Notes: generated by a model from the letters alone, not told the origin. A stretch of DNA of 6,962 nucleotides from an uncultured Rhodospirillales bacterium (GCA_903844785.1 CAIMVB010000036.1:1-6962); one strand, 5' to 3'. Counted from the first letter of the stretch, positions 1 through 6,420 are shown. Made by a program: numbers and translations.

Positions 1-1004
1 ACATTCGGGCGCATGGTGGGCGGCGGCGGGGAGAGCGGTGAAATAGAAGGCGGCGGCGCTGGGCGCGGGGCCGGCGCCGGCGCGGGCGGTGTCACCATGG
101 CAATGGCAGGGCCCTGCACCAGCATCGGCCGGGGCGGCGCTTCGGGCGCTGCCGGCGCCGGGCCGGGCGCTTCTTCAAGGCTGGCCTTGGCAGGCGCTGC
201 TTCCGGCTTTGGATCCGCAGGCTGGGGGTCTTGGCCCGCAGCGGCGGCGGGCGTGGCCTTGGCCTTGGATTTGGGCGCGGCTTTGGGCGGGGTGGACGGC
301 GCTTCAGGCTTCACCACCGCTTCGGCTGGTGCCGCAGCAGGCTTCGCTGCGGGTTTTTCAGCCTTCGGTGGCGCCGCCGGCTTGGCGGGCGCTTCTGGCT
401 TGGCCGCTTCCGGCTTGGCCATGGTTTTCTCGGCCTTTGGCGGGGCGGCCGGCTTGGCGGGCGCTTCAGCGGCCACCGCCAAGGGCTTGGCTGCGGTTTT
501 CTCTGCTTTCGGCGGCGTCGCGAGCATAGCCGCGCCAGAAGGCTGGGCCGCGGGCTTCGTCGCCGCCTTGGGCAGGGGTTTCGCCGCTTCGTTCACTACG
601 GGCTTGGGCGCGGGTTTTGCCGCTGGCTTTGCGGCGGGCTTTGCCGCCGGGGCCGGAGAGGCTTTCGCCACTGGCTTGGGGGCAACCTTGCCCTTCGCGG
701 GCGCTGCCGCCAGCTTGGCAGCAGGCTTCGGCGCCGGCTTCGCGGCAGGCTTGCTGGCCGGCTTGGCTGCTGGTTTCGCACTTTGCTTCGGCGCAGGCTT
801 GGCAACCGGCTTGGTAACAGGCTTCTTCACAGGCTTCGGCGCCACCTTCTTGTTGGACTTCGTGGTCGCCTTTGGCTTGGCGGAGGATTTCTTCGCGGCC
901 GGCTTGGCCGTGGGTTTCGCCTTGCTGGCCGGCTTTTTGGCCGGGGCACTGGCCGGCTTGGCGCGGCTTTTGGCAGACGCCTTGGACACAGGCTTACGTG
1001 TCAT
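1..1004 (-). CDS. Lys/Ala/Pro-rich low-complexity protein, C-terminus beyond window; possible N-terminal extension of a CarD-type regulator
   Basis: Reading the minus strand from the ATG at 1004-1002, the frame stays open for 334 codons and leaves the window at position 1, so the product is partial. It begins MTRKPVSKASAKSRAKPAS. Residues 1 to about 165 are dominated by Lys, Ala and Pro in AKPA/PKP steps and are strongly basic, like histone H1-type or AlgP-type tails. Residues about 166-275 gain Glu and carry a 24-residue repeat; from about 275 on the chain is Pro/Ala-rich with few charges. No folded domain, signal peptide or membrane segment is seen. A GGGAG lies 10 bases before the ATG. Codons end mostly in G or C, which supports this frame over the Gly/Ala-rich frames on the plus strand. 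In alphaproteobacteria the gene after fdxA is often a CarD/CdnL RNA-polymerase-binding regulator, so this may be its disordered N-terminal arm. That identity is inference; a histone-like or other disordered protein is possible. Confidence 0.72.
   Translation of the reverse strand, partial: MTRKPVSKASAKSRAKPASAPAKKPASKAKPTAKPAAKKSSAKPKATTKSNKKVAPKPVKKPVTKPVAKPAPKQSAKPAAKPASKPAAKPAPKPAAKLAAAPAKGKVAPKPVAKASPAPAAKPAAKPAAKPAPKPVVNEAAKPLPKAATKPAAQPSGAAMLATPPKAEKTAAKPLAVAAEAPAKPAAPPKAEKTMAKPEAAKPEAPAKPAAPPKAEKPAAKPAAAPAEAVVKPEAPSTPPKAAPKSKAKATPAAAAGQDPQPADPKPEAAPAKASLEEAPGPAPAAPEAPPRPMLVQGPAIAMVTPPAPAPAPRPAPPPSISPLSPPPPTMRPN
351..521 (-). repeat. 72-bp (24-codon) tandem repeat inside the Lys/Ala/Pro-rich gene
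   Basis: Three units in the same reading frame start 72 bases apart, at about 351, 423 and 495. On the minus strand each encodes a PPKAEK core. In the two full units the core is preceded by EAPAKPAA and in all three it is followed by a stretch containing AKP. The best-conserved blocks are 351-395 and 423-467; the third (495-521) keeps only the PPKAEK part. The repeat is in frame, so copy-number change would alter length without a frameshift. Confidence 0.7.
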
Positions 1005-1029
1005 GGCAATGGGGCTCCCAACGCAGAAC

Positions 1030-1048
1030 CCGGTTCATCGCGAACCGG
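1030..1048. promoter_or_regulatory. Perfect 7-bp inverted repeat in the leader of the Lys/Ala/Pro-rich gene
   Basis: CCGGTTC at 1030-1036 and GAACCGG at 1042-1048 are exact reverse complements separated by 5 bases. The element lies 26-44 bases upstream of the minus-strand start at 1004. In DNA it could be an operator; in the transcript it could form a short GC-rich hairpin just upstream of the ribosome binding site. No matching regulator is recognised. Confidence 0.4.
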
Positions 1049-1081
1049 TCGAGAATGCAGACCTTCATCCCAGGCCATCAG

Positions 1082-1095
1082 CTGGATTAATCCAG
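1082..1095. promoter_or_regulatory. 14-bp perfect palindrome, candidate operator between fdxA and the Lys/Ala/Pro-rich gene
   Basis: CTGGATTAATCCAG equals its own reverse complement. One mismatched pair outside it (1081/1096), the symmetry continues for two more bases on each side (CA at 1079-1080, TG at 1097-1098), giving a 20-bp near-palindrome. It has an AT-rich centre in a GC-rich genome and sits 78-91 bases upstream of the minus-strand start at 1004. Both traits suit a dimeric regulator site rather than a transcript hairpin, since there is no loop. The binding protein is unknown. Confidence 0.45.
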
Positions 1096-1210
1096 TTGCT
1101 GGAACGAAAGACGGCGCCCATAACACAAAAAACGCCCAGGGTCACCCGCAAAGCCGTGATGGCAAGCGGAATTCATCAGCACTTCAACGGGAAAAGTACC
1201 CCCAAATGCC

Positions 1211-1543
1211 TCAGGGCTTGCCGGGATTGGGGCTCAGCAGCGCCAGCTTGCCGGGCTTGTCCTTCCAATCATCCGCATCCGCGGGCGCTTCGCCCTTGCG
1301 GGTGATGTTGGGCCATTGGCCTGCGTAATCGCGGTTCAACTCCACCCATGGGGTCGCCTTGTCGTCGCTATCGGGCAGAATCGCCTCAGCGGGGCATTCC
1401 GGTTCGCAGACGCCGCAATCAATGCATTCATCCGGGTGGATCACCAGCATGTTTTCGCCGACATAGAAGCAGTCCACCGGACAGACCTCCACGCAATCCA
1501 TGTATTTGCAGTTGATGCAATTTTCGGTGACGACATAGGTCAC
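1211..1543 (-). CDS. fdxA: Seven-iron ferredoxin FdxA ([3Fe-4S][4Fe-4S])
   Basis: The 110-residue product is a small cytoplasmic electron carrier. The cysteine pattern matches Azotobacter FdI with an offset of one. By that comparison Cys9, Cys17 and Cys50 would hold the [3Fe-4S] cluster, and Cys21, Cys40, Cys43 and Cys46 the [4Fe-4S] cluster; Cys12 and Cys25 are the extra conserved cysteines. The motifs CVEVCPVDC and CIDCGVC are directly visible. The acidic C-terminal extension (about residues 60-110, including WPNIT) and the total length are typical of the family. Translation starts at GTG (1543-1541); no in-frame ATG is available near the first cysteine, and a GGGGA lies about 9 bases upstream. 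The gene follows the S4 gene after 97 bp. It may serve redox enzymes or iron-sulfur metabolism; its partner cannot be told from this window. Confidence 0.95.
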   Translation of the reverse strand: MTYVVTENCINCKYMDCVEVCPVDCFYVGENMLVIHPDECIDCGVCEPECPAEAILPDSDDKATPWVELNRDYAGQWPNITRKGEAPADADDWKDKPGKLALLSPNPGKP

Positions 1544-1619
1544 TGGCGCGATTCCCCGGGGCTAAGCCTGTACAATTCGGCGCCAAAATGGCCGCGTCAG
1601 ACGTTTTAGACAAGGTGGC

Positions 1620-1637
1620 TTGACGCATAGCTGTCAA
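1620..1637 (-). promoter_or_regulatory. Candidate fdxA promoter -35 (TTGACA) within an inverted repeat
   Basis: On the minus strand a perfect TTGACA (1637-1632) lies just after the S4 gene stop and 89 bases before the fdxA GTG. No good -10 follows at 16-18 bases; the 18-base option is TTGTCT. The same site forms TTGAC-N8-GTCAA (1620-1637), or six-base arms if 1619 and 1638 are included. This could be an operator overlapping the promoter. Spacing differs from the FNR consensus (TTGAT-N4-ATCAA), so no FNR claim is made. Confidence 0.35.
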
Positions 1638-1640
1638 GAT

Positions 1641-1934
1641 TCAGGTGAGGACCTCATATAGCATCCGCGCCTCGGAAGCGGGCCCTCGCCGTTCGGCGAG
1701 CCCCAGCACACGCCAAAGGATGATCTGCCCCGAAGCGCCCTGCCCCAGCGCCAGCGTCAGCACATCACCGGGGCGGAGCTTGGCGTGGGGCTTGTCGGTC
1801 GGCAGGCGATTGATCCGCACCACGCCTTTTTCCACCTGCCGCGCGCATTCCGCCCGCGTCTTGCGAAAGCGCGCGCACCAGAGCCAGGCATCCAGCCGCT
1901 GATAATCCCGCCCTTCCGCCTCTGCTGCCACCAA
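1641..1934 (-). CDS. S4-domain RNA-binding protein, HslR/Hsp15-like
   Basis: The product has about 97 residues. Residues 12-60 form an S4 RNA-binding fold: RLDAWLWCARFRKTRAECAR, then a VEKGVVRIN strand-turn and KLRPGDVLTL. The RLDxWLWxARFxKTR signature is that of the Hsp15 (HslR) family, whose E. coli member binds 50S subunits carrying stalled nascent chains. This copy lacks the long basic C-terminal tail of the 133-residue E. coli protein, as is common for alphaproteobacterial members. No ATG is available; the start is TTG at 1934-1932 or the adjacent GTG at 1931-1929. The AAGGA about 11 bases before TTG lies in the last codons of the upstream helicase gene, whose stop is only 7 bases away, so the two genes are probably co-transcribed and translationally coupled. 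The family call is firm; the exact start is not. Confidence 0.9.
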   Translation of the reverse strand: MVAAEAEGRDYQRLDAWLWCARFRKTRAECARQVEKGVVRINRLPTDKPHAKLRPGDVLTLALGQGASGQIILWRVLGLAERRGPASEARMLYEVLT

Positions 1935-1941
1935 CCCTTGC

Positions 1942-4824
1942 TCAGTCCTTCTTGAGCTTTAGCGCGGCAAGCACCGCAAAGGGGCTATCCGGGCGCGGCA
2001 TGGGGGGCAGGGCTACCCGATCCTCACGCGGTGGGCGCGGGCCGCGTGGGCGGTCATTGCCGCCTTTCTGGCCATAATGCTGGCGCTGGTCTTGGCGCTG
2101 TTGGTTTTGCCCGCGCTGTTGCTGCCCGCCTTCCGGCTTGGGGCGGCGATCCGGGCGCTGATCTGGCCGGCGTTCCGGGCGCTGCTGCTGTTCGGCCAGC
2201 GCCTGATCCGGCGCGGCGCCTTCGGCCGGCTTATCCTCTGGCCGGCGATGATCCGGGCGCGGGCCGCGCCGATCCGGGCGCTTGTCATCCCGGCGGGGGC
2301 CCTGGTGCTGGCGCGGCTCAAAGCGCGGGGCGCGTTGCTGGCCAATCCGCGCCGGGGCGGGTGGGCCAAATTGCTTTTCATCCTGGGTTTCAGCCGGGAT
2401 CAGCCGGAAGCCCATGGCTTCCAGCACGGAGCCCAGGTTTTCGCCCTTAATCCCCAGGCGGCTGGCCAAATCCCCCGGCAACAGGGCGGGCGATTTACGC
2501 GTCAGATGCCCTAATTCACCGGCGATGCGTTCCGCCACATCCAGGCGCAGCAGCACCGGGCCGGCGGGCAGCCAGCCCATGGTCTCGGCAAAGCCGCGCG
2601 GCCAATCGGCGGGCGGCGCCACCGCAATCAAGCCACCCGAAGGCAGCTTCGGCGTTTCAATGCCGCGCAGCAGGGACCAAAGCTGCGCACGCAGCGCCAT
2701 GGCGCGCGGCTTCAGCGCTTCGGGCACGTAAAGCGCATAGCGCCCGGCGCGGATACCAATGCCCTTCAGCTTTTGGCGCAGATCGGGGCGAATTTCCCCA
2801 TCCGTCGCGCCCATAGCCAAGCCCAATTCTTCCCGCAGCCGAAAGGCCGGGCCGCGCAGCGTATTATCTTCCGAAGCCTTTTCTTCAGCCGTGAAAATCG
2901 CGCCCAGATCGCGCTTCACCAGCGCTTCGATCCAGGTGGCCAACCGCGCGCGGATGCGTTCACGCTGCGCGCCATCCAGGAATTCCGATGGCAATACTTC
3001 GATCAAGGGCTTGCCGGGTTCAGAACCGTGCTTGAGCTTCGCCACTTCCGCGATATCGCCAAGCCCAGCCGGCATATTCGGCGCATGGGAATAGGCCCAG
3101 GTCACGCCATGCTGCGGCGTCAGCGCAAAAGCCTCATCCTTCGCGGTCTCAAGCATTGTCACGCGGCGCGGAATTTCCGTCCCCAAAGCGCGCCGTGCCG
3201 CGCGCAGCACCACGCGGCGTTCTTCTTCCTTCACCGTCGCCGCGTCGGGTTCAAACAGGAAGCCCTTCACATGGCCGACAGGATGGCCTTCCACCACCAC
3301 TTCTCCGCGGCGCGTGACGGCCGAGAGCAATTCCTCATCGCTTTCATCGAGCGCGCGGATCAGATGCGCGGCGCGACGGTCCACAAAGCGCGCCGTCAAG
3401 CTTTCATGCAAAGCGTCGGAGACCATGTCTTCCACACGCCGCGCTTCGCCCTGCAATTCGGCCGCATCATCCAGCCAATCCGCCCGCGCCGCGACATAGG
3501 CCCAGACGCGAATGGCGGAAAGCCGCGCCATCAGCGTATCAAGATCACCTTCCGCCATGCCAAGCTGCGCCAGCGACGACGCCACCCAATCACGCGGCAG
3601 GCGGCCTTCGCGCGCCAAATGCGTGAAAATGCGCGCGCAAAGCCTTGTGTGGCTATCATCGGCAAGCTTACGGAAATCCGGCACCTGGCAGGCTTCCCAG
3701 AGCAGGCGCACGCGCGAAGCCGTATCGGCCAGGCCACGAATTTCTTCTTCCCGCACCAGCATGGAAAGCGTGATGTGGTCCACCGCATCATGGCCCTTGG
3801 CTAGGCCAGGCAGCGGCGCAGGCGCACCAAGAGCATCAAGCAGCGCTTCGACCGAGGAAAAATCCAGATCGGAATTGCGCCAGGCGAGTGTCTTTAGCGG
3901 TTCAAAAGCATGGGTTTCGATCTGGGTGATGATGTCATCATCCAATGTCGGCGCATCCGCCGTGGTGCCGAAAGTACCATCACGCATGCCCCGCCCAGCG
4001 CGGCCCGCGATTTGCGCGATTTCCTGCGCGGTCAGCGCGCGCGGCTGGTGGCCATCAAATTTATTAAGCGCGGCCAGCGCCACATGGTCCACATCCATAT
4101 TGAGGCCCATGCCGATCGCATCCGTCGCCACCAGGAAATCCACTTCCCGGTTTTGATAAAGTGCGACCTGCGCATTGCGGGTGCGCGGCGAAAGCCGGCC
4201 CATCACCACGGCGCAGCCGCCTCGCCGGCGACGCACCGCTTCGGCAATGGCGTAGACTTCCTGCGCGCTGAAGGCGACAATGGCGGAACGCGCGGGCAGC
4301 CGAGATAGTTTGGCGGGGCCAGCGTAAGTGAGTTGCGAAAGCCGTGCGCGGGTTTCAATTTCGGCGCGCGGGATCAGGCGGCGCAAAAGCGGCGCAATGG
4401 TCTCAGCGCCCAGGAACATGGTTTCCACCATGCCGCGCGCATTGAGCAGCCGATCAGTAAAGACATGGCCGCGATCCGGGTCCGCGCAAAGCTGGATTTC
4501 ATCCACGGCGAGGAATTCCACCGGGCGATCCAGCGGCATGGCTTCCACCGTGCAGGCGAAATACTTCGCCTCAGGCGGGACGATTTTTTCCTCGCCGGTG
4601 ATCAGGGCAACGTAGCGTTCGCCCTTCATCGCCACCATGCGATCATAATTTTCACGCGCCAGCAGCCGCAGCGGAAAGCCGATACTGCCCGAGGCATGGG
4701 CGAGCATTCGCTCAATCGCGAGGTGGGTCTTGCCGGTATTGGTCGGGCCGAGGATGGCGCGAACCCTGGGTTCGAACATGCGGGGGTCAATGTCCAATAG
4801 AATAAACGCGCCGTTCCGTGGCAT
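1942..4824 (-). CDS. SUV3-like DEAD/H-box (superfamily 2) helicase with disordered Arg/Gln/Pro tail
   Basis: The 960-residue product is an ATP-dependent helicase related to mitochondrial SUV3, probably acting on RNA in the cytoplasm. Visible motifs are Walker A GPTNTGKT (26-33), Walker B DEIQ (108-111), GAET (139-142), motif V ATDAIGMGLN (233-242) and motif VI QIAGRAGRG (271-279). Further on, LLWEACQVPDFRKL and DALHESLTARFVDRR are typical of the alphaproteobacterial SUV3-like family. Residues 826-936 are low complexity, and the protein ends SPFAVLAALKLKKD. The frame stays open upstream to 5457, but that part is Pro/Arg/Ala-rich and lies antisense to the MFS gene, so I start at ATG 4824-4822. 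ATG 4779-4777 (residue 16) is the alternative; neither has a strong ribosome binding site. It is first in the block with the S4 gene, which suggests an RNA turnover or ribosome-related role. Confidence 0.92.
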   Translation of the reverse strand: MPRNGAFILLDIDPRMFEPRVRAILGPTNTGKTHLAIERMLAHASGSIGFPLRLLARENYDRMVAMKGERYVALITGEEKIVPPEAKYFACTVEAMPLDRPVEFLAVDEIQLCADPDRGHVFTDRLLNARGMVETMFLGAETIAPLLRRLIPRAEIETRARLSQLTYAGPAKLSRLPARSAIVAFSAQEVYAIAEAVRRRRGGCAVVMGRLSPRTRNAQVALYQNREVDFLVATDAIGMGLNMDVDHVALAALNKFDGHQPRALTAQEIAQIAGRAGRGMRDGTFGTTADAPTLDDDIITQIETHAFEPLKTLAWRNSDLDFSSVEALLDALGAPAPLPGLAKGHDAVDHITLSMLVREEEIRGLADTASRVRLLWEACQVPDFRKLADDSHTRLCARIFTHLAREGRLPRDWVASSLAQLGMAEGDLDTLMARLSAIRVWAYVAARADWLDDAAELQGEARRVEDMVSDALHESLTARFVDRRAAHLIRALDESDEELLSAVTRRGEVVVEGHPVGHVKGFLFEPDAATVKEEERRVVLRAARRALGTEIPRRVTMLETAKDEAFALTPQHGVTWAYSHAPNMPAGLGDIAEVAKLKHGSEPGKPLIEVLPSEFLDGAQRERIRARLATWIEALVKRDLGAIFTAEEKASEDNTLRGPAFRLREELGLAMGATDGEIRPDLRQKLKGIGIRAGRYALYVPEALKPRAMALRAQLWSLLRGIETPKLPSGGLIAVAPPADWPRGFAETMGWLPAGPVLLRLDVAERIAGELGHLTRKSPALLPGDLASRLGIKGENLGSVLEAMGFRLIPAETQDEKQFGPPAPARIGQQRAPRFEPRQHQGPRRDDKRPDRRGPRPDHRRPEDKPAEGAAPDQALAEQQQRPERRPDQRPDRRPKPEGGQQQRGQNQQRQDQRQHYGQKGGNDRPRGPRPPREDRVALPPMPRPDSPFAVLAALKLKKD
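2017..2349 (-). other. Low-complexity Arg/Gln/Pro/Asp tail of the helicase
   Basis: Helicase residues 826-936 consist almost only of Arg, Gln, Pro, Asp, Gly, Lys and Glu, with repeated RPD/RRP steps (such as RPERRPDQRPDRRP) and Gln runs. The region is expected to be disordered and basic and could add non-specific RNA binding or partner contacts. It is followed by a short ordered-looking end, residues 947-960, which resembles the conserved tip of related alphaproteobacterial helicases. Confidence 0.75.
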
Positions 4825-4877
4825 GGCGCGGCGCGCTTGTCCATGGTGGCGGCGCGGGGCAGGGTGAGCAAGCCGTG

Positions 4878-6005
4878 ATGAACCCCGCCACCCGCTTTGC
4901 CCTGATCTTCGCCGCGCAATTCGCGGCCTTTGGCGTGATGATGCCCTTTCTGCCGCCGCTTTTGCTGGCGCGCGGGCTGACGCCGGCTGATCTGGGCACG
5001 GTTTTGGCCGCGGGCAGTGCGCTGAAATTGCTGGCGGGGCCAGCAGGCGGGCGGCTGGCGGATCGGTTGGGTGATCCTCGGTTGGTGCTGATTTGCTGCA
5101 CCGGCGCGGCGGCGCTCTGCGCTGCAGGGTTTGGCCTGGCGGGCGGGTTTTGGGCGCTGCTTTTGGTGAACTTGGCGCTGGCGGTGGCCTTGGCGCCCAC
5201 CACAGCCTTGGCCGATGCCATGGCGCTGCGCGCGGCACGGGAACCCCCTGGCTTTGACTACGGCCGTGCCCGCGCCGCCGGTTCCGCGAGTTATATCCTG
5301 GCGGCGGTGCTGGCCGGTGCCCTGGTGGGCGTGCTGGGGGCGGGCAGCGCCGCCTGGTTGATTGCGGGGATGCTCGGCCTTGGCGCGGCAGCGGCCTTTT
5401 TGTTGCCGCGCGCCGATGGAAGGGGCAAGGGCGGGGCATCGGGCTTTCGCGCGGCATTCGCGCTGCCGGGCTTCAAGCGCTTGATGCTGCTGGCGGCGCT
5501 GATGCAGGGCAGCCACGCGGCTTACTACGCCTTCGGGTCCATCCATTGGCAGGCGGCCGGGCTTTCCGCAGGGGTGATTGGCCTGCTGTGGGGCTGGGGC
5601 GTGGTGGCCGAGGTGGCGCTTTTCGCCTGGGGGCGGCGCTTCGCGGATTGGCTTGGCGTGCGCGGCCTGATTTTGGCGGCGGCAGGGGCAGGCTTGGTCC
5701 GCTGGTCCGCCATGGCGATGACGAGCGATCTGATGGCGCTGATCCTACTGCAAAGCCTGCATGCGCTGACCTTCGGCGCGATGCATTTGGCGGCGATACG
5801 GCTGATCCAGGCCAATGTGCCGGCGCATCTGGGCGCGACGGCGCAAACCCTGCTGGGGGCGGCGGTGGGGGCGATGACCACACTGCTGACTCTGGCTTGC
5901 GGGCCGGGTTACGCCGCCTTTGGTGCGGGGATTTTCGCGGCCATGGCGGGGCTTTGTGCGGTGGTGTTGGTTGTGGTGGCGGCGGGCAGCCTCAGCCGCA
6001 GGTGA
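4878..6005 (+). CDS. MFS transporter, PPP (HcaT-like, MFS_1_like) family
   Basis: The 375-residue product is an integral inner-membrane transporter whose hydrophobic segments are consistent with about 12 helices. Helix 1 begins at NPATRFALIFAAQFAAFGVM. The MFS loop 2-3 motif is GGRLADRLGDPR (57-68), and YGRARAAGS (128-136) matches the YGRxRxxGS motif of the phenylpropionate permease (HcaT)-like group. QGSHAAYYAFGSIHW opens the second half. Family members import aromatic acids or nucleosides in proton symport, but the substrate here cannot be told. The start at ATG 4878 places the first helix at the N-terminus; AGGGTGAG at 4861-4868 is a modest ribosome binding site. An in-frame ATG at 4818 would add 20 Gly/Ala-rich residues and overlap the helicase start, so it is less likely. 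The gene is divergent from the helicase and overlaps the next gene tail to tail. Confidence 0.9.
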   Translation: MNPATRFALIFAAQFAAFGVMMPFLPPLLLARGLTPADLGTVLAAGSALKLLAGPAGGRLADRLGDPRLVLICCTGAAALCAAGFGLAGGFWALLLVNLALAVALAPTTALADAMALRAAREPPGFDYGRARAAGSASYILAAVLAGALVGVLGAGSAAWLIAGMLGLGAAAAFLLPRADGRGKGGASGFRAAFALPGFKRLMLLAALMQGSHAAYYAFGSIHWQAAGLSAGVIGLLWGWGVVAEVALFAWGRRFADWLGVRGLILAAAGAGLVRWSAMAMTSDLMALILLQSLHALTFGAMHLAAIRLIQANVPAHLGATAQTLLGAAVGAMTTLLTLACGPGYAAFGAGIFAAMAGLCAVVLVVVAAGSLSRR

Positions 6006-6285
6006 TTTGCTTCACCACACCGTTTTCAATCAGCACCGTGGCGCGGTCCATCCGGTAATCCCGCGTCATTGGCGTATTCGGCCCGCCCATACGCACGGTA
6101 GTGATCCCCGGCATGGCTTGCAGCGCGGCGCGCACTTCTTCCGGCGCCTTGCCAAGCAAAGCCGGAAAGCGCGCCTGATGTTGCGCGCAGCCTTCCAGTG
6201 GTTGAGAGGTTTGCGCCTGCGCCGCGTAACTCAAGGGCCAGGCGGCGCTGATCAGAAGGGCAAGGGCCAGGGTCATGCGCGGCAT
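5992..6285 (-). CDS. Secreted peptidase-inhibitor I78 family protein
   Basis: The 97-residue precursor has a signal peptide: a basic residue at 3, a hydrophobic core at 5-19 and a likely cleavage after AQA at about residue 24. The mature part of about 73 residues has the I78 layout: an N-terminal Cys (33) followed by LLGK, a VRMGGPNTPMT stretch (64-74), DYRMDR (76-81), then IENGVVKQITCG ending in Cys96-Gly97. Family members (PF11720-type) resemble serine-protease inhibitors of the Aspergillus elastase inhibitor kind; Cys33 and Cys96 could form a disulfide. A periplasmic or extracellular location is inferred. The start is supported by AAAGGAAG 5 bases before the ATG. The last 14 bases overlap the end of the convergent MFS gene. 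Inhibitory activity is not shown for most bacterial members, so the family call is firmer than the function. Confidence 0.82.
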   Translation of the reverse strand: MPRMTLALALLISAAWPLSYAAQAQTSQPLEGCAQHQARFPALLGKAPEEVRAALQAMPGITTVRMGGPNTPMTRDYRMDRATVLIENGVVKQITCG

Positions 6286-6314
6286 GGGGACTTCCTTTCG
6301 CTGAACCGGCCCTT

Positions 6315-6343
6315 ATTTAAACAGCGCTTCATGGCGATTTCAG
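6315..6343 (-). promoter_or_regulatory. Candidate sigma70-type promoter for the I78 gene
   Basis: On the minus strand CTGAAA (6343-6338) and TTAAAT (6320-6315) are separated by 17 bases, close to the -35 and -10 consensus. They lie in the only AT-rich patch of the divergent intergenic region, about 30 bases before the I78 start codon, leaving room for the ribosome binding site at about 6291-6298. Confidence 0.4.
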
Positions 6344-6407
6344 GGTGATCTGCGCCACATTGCCGCGCGGCTTGGCAGGCGGCATGGTGGCCCTGCTTTA
6401 TTTCTGC

Positions 6408-6413
6408 AAGGAA
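6408..6413 (+). promoter_or_regulatory. Ribosome binding site fixing the start of the ModA-like gene
   Basis: AAGGAA lies 7 bases before the ATG at 6421. It favours this start over the in-frame ATG at 6442, which matters because it shows that no signal peptide has been cut off by choosing a wrong start. Confidence 0.7.
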
Positions 6414-6420
6414 CCGCCCC

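Noticed and set aside
1127..1169. Rho-independent terminator after fdxA
   Set aside because: A bulged hairpin (1146-1169) and a run of six T on the minus strand (1132-1127) exist, but 13 bases separate them and the stem is interrupted, so this is not a canonical terminator.
13..1305. Long plus-strand Gly/Ala-rich open frames opposite the Lys/Ala/Pro-rich gene
   Set aside because: They are the antisense image of a K/A/P codon pattern and run through fdxA. They give Gly/Ala/Phe or Gly/Arg/Leu low complexity with no family and no good ribosome site.
1554..1561. CCCCGGGG palindrome before fdxA as an operator
   Set aside because: An 8-bp GC-only palindrome is expected often in sequence of this composition, and it coincides with the ribosome-binding region.
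2773..3804. 343-codon plus-strand open frame within the helicase region
   Set aside because: It is antisense to conserved helicase sequence, is rich in Arg/His/Gln/Phe as expected of a reverse-frame shadow, and matches no family.
4825..5457. N-terminal extension of the helicase by 211 residues
   Set aside because: The extension is Pro/Arg/Ser/Ala-rich, lies wholly antisense to the well-supported MFS gene and precedes a natural helicase N-terminus; it is explained by the lack of stops at high GC.
6372..6402. Plus-strand promoter TTGGCA plus TTTATT for the ModA-like gene
   Set aside because: The spacer is 19 bases, the -10 is weak, and transcription would begin at the ribosome binding site itself.
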